Source: Actinomycetota bacterium (GTDB lineage Bacteria; Actinomycetota; Acidimicrobiia; Acidimicrobiales; CADCSY01). Taken from it: 6,314 nucleotides of DNA. The stretch spans positions 1-6,314 of the forward strand of contig JAHWJR010000112.1 in the NCBI GenBank assembly GCA_019348335.1. The letters are read 5' to 3'. Position 1 is the stretch's first letter, and every line of letters starts with the position of its first letter. Made by a program: the position numbers and the translations under genes. Under the pieces are notes generated by a model. The model had not been told where the DNA came from and did no database searches. It saw nothing but the letters and a program-made list of their open reading frames with translations. Of the stretch, positions 5,610-6,314 are shown piece by piece.

Positions 5610-6314
5610 GCTGTCGCCCGTCATCCACAACGCCGCCTTCCGGGCCACGGGGCTCGACTGGATGTACCTGGCCTTCGAGGTGCCGGCCGGGGAAGCAGCG
5701 GCAGCGGTGGCGGCCATGCGGGCGCTGGGGCTCGACGGCCTCAACGTCACCATGCCGCACAAGGCCGGCGTGGCCGGGGCGGTCGACCGGCTCTCACCGG
5801 TGGCGGCGGAGCTGGGGGCGGTCAACACCGTGGCGCGGGAGGGCGCGGCCCTGGTCGGGCACAACACCGACGGCGACGGCTTCGTGGCTTCGCTGCGCGC
5901 CGAGCACGGGTTCGACCCCGCCAGCCGGCGGTGCCTGGTGCTGGGCGCCGGCGGCACGGCCCGAGCCGTGGTCCGAGCGCTGGGCGCGGCCGGCGCCGCC
6001 GAGGTCACCGTGGTCGCCCGCCGCGCCGAGCAGGCGACCACCGCCGCCACTCTCGCCGGGCGCGCCGGCCGGGTGGGCGAGGTGGCCGACGCCGAGGGGG
6101 CCGACCTGGTGGTGAACACCACCCCGGTGTCCGACGAGCTACCCCTGGGTCTGGAGCCGTCCTGGCTGCGGCCGGGCCAGGTGGTGGTCGACGTGGTCTA
6201 CCAGCCCCGGGTCACCGCCCTGCTGCTGGCCGCCGGCGGCCAGGGCGCGGCCACGGCCAACGGGGTGGGCATGCTGGTCCACCAGGCGGCGCTGGCCTTC
6301 GAGCTGTGGACCGG
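5542..6314 (+). CDS. aroE: Shikimate dehydrogenase, 3' end beyond window
   Basis: AroE reduces 3-dehydroshikimate to shikimate with NADPH, the fourth step of the chorismate pathway, in the cytoplasm. The frame stays open to the window end, giving 257 residues plus two bases. Families run about 270-290, so only a short C-terminal piece is missing. Visible motifs are GDPVRHSLSP with substrate-binding Ser23 and Ser25, NVTMPHK (68-74) with catalytic Lys74, GAVNT (92-96, Asn95), HNTDGDG (107-113) with catalytic Asp110, the NADP-binding glycine loop LGAGGTARA (134-142), NTTP (192-195), DVVYQP (217-222) and GVGMLVHQAALAFE with Gln248. The usual NRT cofactor signature after the second beta strand reads ARR here (159-161). 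ATG 5542 is preferred; in-frame TTG 5575 and GTG 5584 are possible, the latter leaving almost nothing before the first strand. No strong ribosome binding site precedes the ATG; see the mini-ORF and inverted repeat. Confidence 0.95.
   Translation, partial: MTAWRPGASTRLAGVIGDPVRHSLSPVIHNAAFRATGLDWMYLAFEVPAGEAAAAVAAMRALGLDGLNVTMPHKAGVAGAVDRLSPVAAELGAVNTVAREGAALVGHNTDGDGFVASLRAEHGFDPASRRCLVLGAGGTARAVVRALGAAGAAEVTVVARRAEQATTAATLAGRAGRVGEVADAEGADLVVNTTPVSDELPLGLEPSWLRPGQVVVDVVYQPRVTALLLAAGGQGAATANGVGMLVHQAALAFELWT

Noticed and set aside
4104..6122. Minus-strand open frame of 672 codons opposite ruvX, mltG and aroE
   Set aside because: It is biased and low in complexity, has no recognisable domain, and covers three real + strand genes on the opposite strand.
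1..6314. CRISPR arrays, tRNA or rRNA genes, insertion sequences, toxin–antitoxin or phage-defence genes
   Set aside because: None was seen on either strand. Coding density is nearly complete and every gene is a core or conserved actinobacterial gene, so there is no room for a hidden accessory system.

Overview
This window is a stretch of core chromosome from a very GC-rich bacterium, almost certainly an actinobacterium. By eye GC is above 70%, and nearly every third codon position is G or C. The gene order rarA – DUF948-like – DUF6167-like – alaS – ruvX – mltG – aroE closely follows the order known around alaS in Streptomyces. It also matches the alaS–ruvX–mltG–aroE run of Mycobacterium. The divergent sequences of the small proteins and the very compact layout would suit a deep actinobacterial lineage such as Acidimicrobiia, but that placement is an inference.

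All genes are on the + strand and tightly packed. Positions 1-717 hold the C-terminal half of RarA, a replication-fork AAA+ ATPase. Its stop overlaps the start of a small membrane protein (714-1067, DUF948-like) by ATGA. Nine bases later comes a second small membrane-anchored protein (1077-1298, DUF6167-like). A 34-base gap with a possible promoter leads into alaS (1333-3912), which encodes a complete alanyl-tRNA synthetase. A 72-base spacer with a small hairpin separates alaS from ruvX (3985-4416, pre-16S rRNA nuclease / Holliday junction resolvase family). ruvX overlaps mltG (4413-5519, membrane-bound endolytic murein transglycosylase) by GTGA. After 22 bases aroE (5542 to the window end, shikimate dehydrogenase) begins; its last residues are outside the window.

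The genes span replication repair, translation, rRNA maturation, cell-wall growth and aromatic amino acid synthesis. They look like a conserved housekeeping operon rather than one pathway. There is no sign of a mobile element, CRISPR array, tRNA, rRNA or horizontally acquired segment, and no obvious undescribed multi-gene system.

The most notable unexplained structure is at the mltG–aroE junction. A perfect 14-base inverted repeat (5518-5531 and 5596-5609) encloses the aroE start codon. A possible 9-codon mini-ORF overlaps the mltG stop at one end and the aroE start at the other. Together they could form a translational control element for aroE. The two small membrane proteins ahead of alaS also have no known function and share a 17-base identical segment.
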